From contig JAISZM010000109.1 of the NCBI GenBank assembly GCA_031269205.1, positions 1-6,544 of the forward strand: 6,544 bases of DNA. Reading direction: 5' to 3'. The DNA is from Eubacteriales Family XIII. Incertae Sedis bacterium. GTDB taxonomy: Bacteria; Bacillota; Clostridia; Peptostreptococcales; Anaerovoracaceae. Position numbers and translations under genes: made by a program. The notes under the pieces were generated by a model. That model was not told the DNA's origin, made no database searches, and saw only the letters and a list, made by a program, of their open reading frames with translations. Positions 5,572 to 6,544 of this stretch are shown here, piece after piece. Numbering within the stretch: the first letter of the stretch is position 1; every line of letters begins with the position of its first letter.

Positions 5572-6544
5572 CTACCTCAACGTCACGATGGTCGCGCCCT
5601 CGCCGCCTTCTCCCGGCCCGCCGGGCCTGACCTTCTTCACGTGCTTGTGCTGCCGGAGCATCTTGCGAAGCCCCGTACGCAGGATACCTTCGCCGCGCCC
5701 ATGGACGACGGCTACTTCGCCGTAGCCCGCGAGCATCGCGTCGTCGATATATTTGTCGACCGCCATGACCGCGTCGTCGAGAGTGAACCCGTGTACGTCG
5801 AAAGACGACGAAACGGAATTCGCCTTCGACAACCGTATATGAGCGCCGCCGCCGGAACCGGAGGCGGCCCCGTACGATCTTGCCGCGCCGCGTCGAGCCG
5901 GGCGGCTCTTCCCGCCGCCCGCGCCGCCGGGCGAGTTCTCCTTGACGGATCGCAGATCCGAGAGGCGCACGGTCATGCGCACGCGGCCCGCCAGTATCTG
6001 CAGTTCGCCCTTATCGTCCGGAGGGGTGGCGACCTCACCGTCCATCCCCAGCGTGGCGAGATGAACCGTATCGCCCACGCGGAGGGTCGTCGGGTCTATG
6101 TTTCCGAAAGAGCGCCCGGAGGAAGTTCCCGCACGCGACGCCTTTCTCCCGCGCTTTCCGCCGTCCTTCGCGCCGATATTTCTGAATTCCCCGTCAAGTC
6201 GCCTTATCGCCTTGCGGTTTTCGTCGAGGCGGCGGTAGAGGTCGCCGCGGGACGACGCGCCGCCCTTCGCACGCGCCGCGGGGCCGCTCGCCGCCGCGGA
6301 ATCCTCCGGAGCCGCGAGATTCGCAAGATCGCCCGCCTCGGTGAGAAGCGCTTTCAACTCCGCTTTGACGATCTCCGCGTATTCATCGGCCTCGGCCAGC
6401 TTTTCGAGCGACGCCTCGCGCGTCTTATCGAGAATGGCGGCCTTCTCCGCCTCGAACTTCCGCACCTCGCGATCCAACGTCTCCCGTTCATCCTCAATCT
6501 CCGCAAGCGCGCGCTCCGCTTCCCGACGCGCCGCCTCAGCCGCC
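5572..6544 (-). CDS. mutS2: MutS2-family protein, C-terminal part with Smr domain (N-terminus beyond window edge)
   Basis: The open frame runs from the right edge (first full codon ends at 6543) to TAG at 5572-5574, giving 323 visible residues of a protein that is usually near 780. The visible part starts in a charged, Ala/Glu/Arg-rich coiled coil (about 1-75). A low-complexity linker follows, then a KOW-like beta module beginning RVGDTVHLATLGMDGEV (about 153-200). A second Gly/Ser-rich linker leads to a C-terminal Smr domain (about 247-323) with FDVHG at 248-252 and HGRGEGILR at 281-289. The missing 5' part should encode the MutS-type core and ATPase. MutS2 proteins restrain recombination in some bacteria and, in Bacillus subtilis, act on collided ribosomes. 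The Smr motif here reads D-x-H rather than the L-D-L-R I recall for B. subtilis MutS2, which bears on nuclease activity. The linkers look longer and more Gly/Ala-rich than usual, as expected in a GC-rich genome. Confidence 0.92.
   Translation of the reverse strand, partial: AAEAARREAERALAEIEDERETLDREVRKFEAEKAAILDKTREASLEKLAEADEYAEIVKAELKALLTEAGDLANLAAPEDSAAASGPAARAKGGASSRGDLYRRLDENRKAIRRLDGEFRNIGAKDGGKRGRKASRAGTSSGRSFGNIDPTTLRVGDTVHLATLGMDGEVATPPDDKGELQILAGRVRMTVRLSDLRSVKENSPGGAGGGKSRPARRGAARSYGAASGSGGGAHIRLSKANSVSSSFDVHGFTLDDAVMAVDKYIDDAMLAGYGEVAVVHGRGEGILRTGLRKMLRQHKHVKKVRPGGPGEGGEGATIVTLR

Overview
The window reads as an ordinary bacterial chromosome segment of fairly high GC content (my impression by eye is upper fifties percent). 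Strong AGGAGG-type ribosome binding sites, several GTG/TTG starts, a MutS2-type gene and a radical SAM protein of a kind I associate with clostridia suggest a GC-rich anaerobic member of the Bacillota or a relative. That assignment is an inference; no rRNA or other phylogenetic marker is present. All six recognisable genes lie on the minus strand, so transcription runs from the right edge to the left. No tRNA, rRNA, CRISPR array, insertion sequence or phage gene was seen.

Right part (about 4587-6544): the 3' half of a mutS2 gene (coiled coil, KOW-like module and Smr domain; its 5' part is beyond the right edge), then a 112-base gap, then a compact radical SAM protein with an unusual CX4CX2C cluster motif. 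These two look like housekeeping or stand-alone genes.

Middle (4440-4586): a short intergenic region carrying the main regulatory signals. It holds two GC-rich hairpins next to the radical SAM stop codon, an A-tract, a perfect TTGACA -35 box with a plausible extended -10, and an 18-base inverted repeat centred on CG. The repeat looks like a LacI-family operator placed at the expected transcription start.

Left part (1-4430): a tightly packed operon driven by that promoter. In transcription order it encodes a uroporphyrinogen-decarboxylase-superfamily protein, a two-domain sugar ABC transporter ATPase of the RbsA/MglA type, and two different RbsC-type permeases, the second cut by the left edge. 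The gaps are 27 bases, then overlaps of 14 and 8 bases, which implies translational coupling. No substrate-binding protein is visible; it may follow beyond the left edge.

The most interesting reading is that a LacI-type repressor controls uptake of a small carbohydrate-like compound, and that the UroD-fold protein acts on it, perhaps as a methyl-transfer or demethylation enzyme rather than in haem synthesis. The operon layout is seen in the sequence; the substrate and chemistry are inferred.
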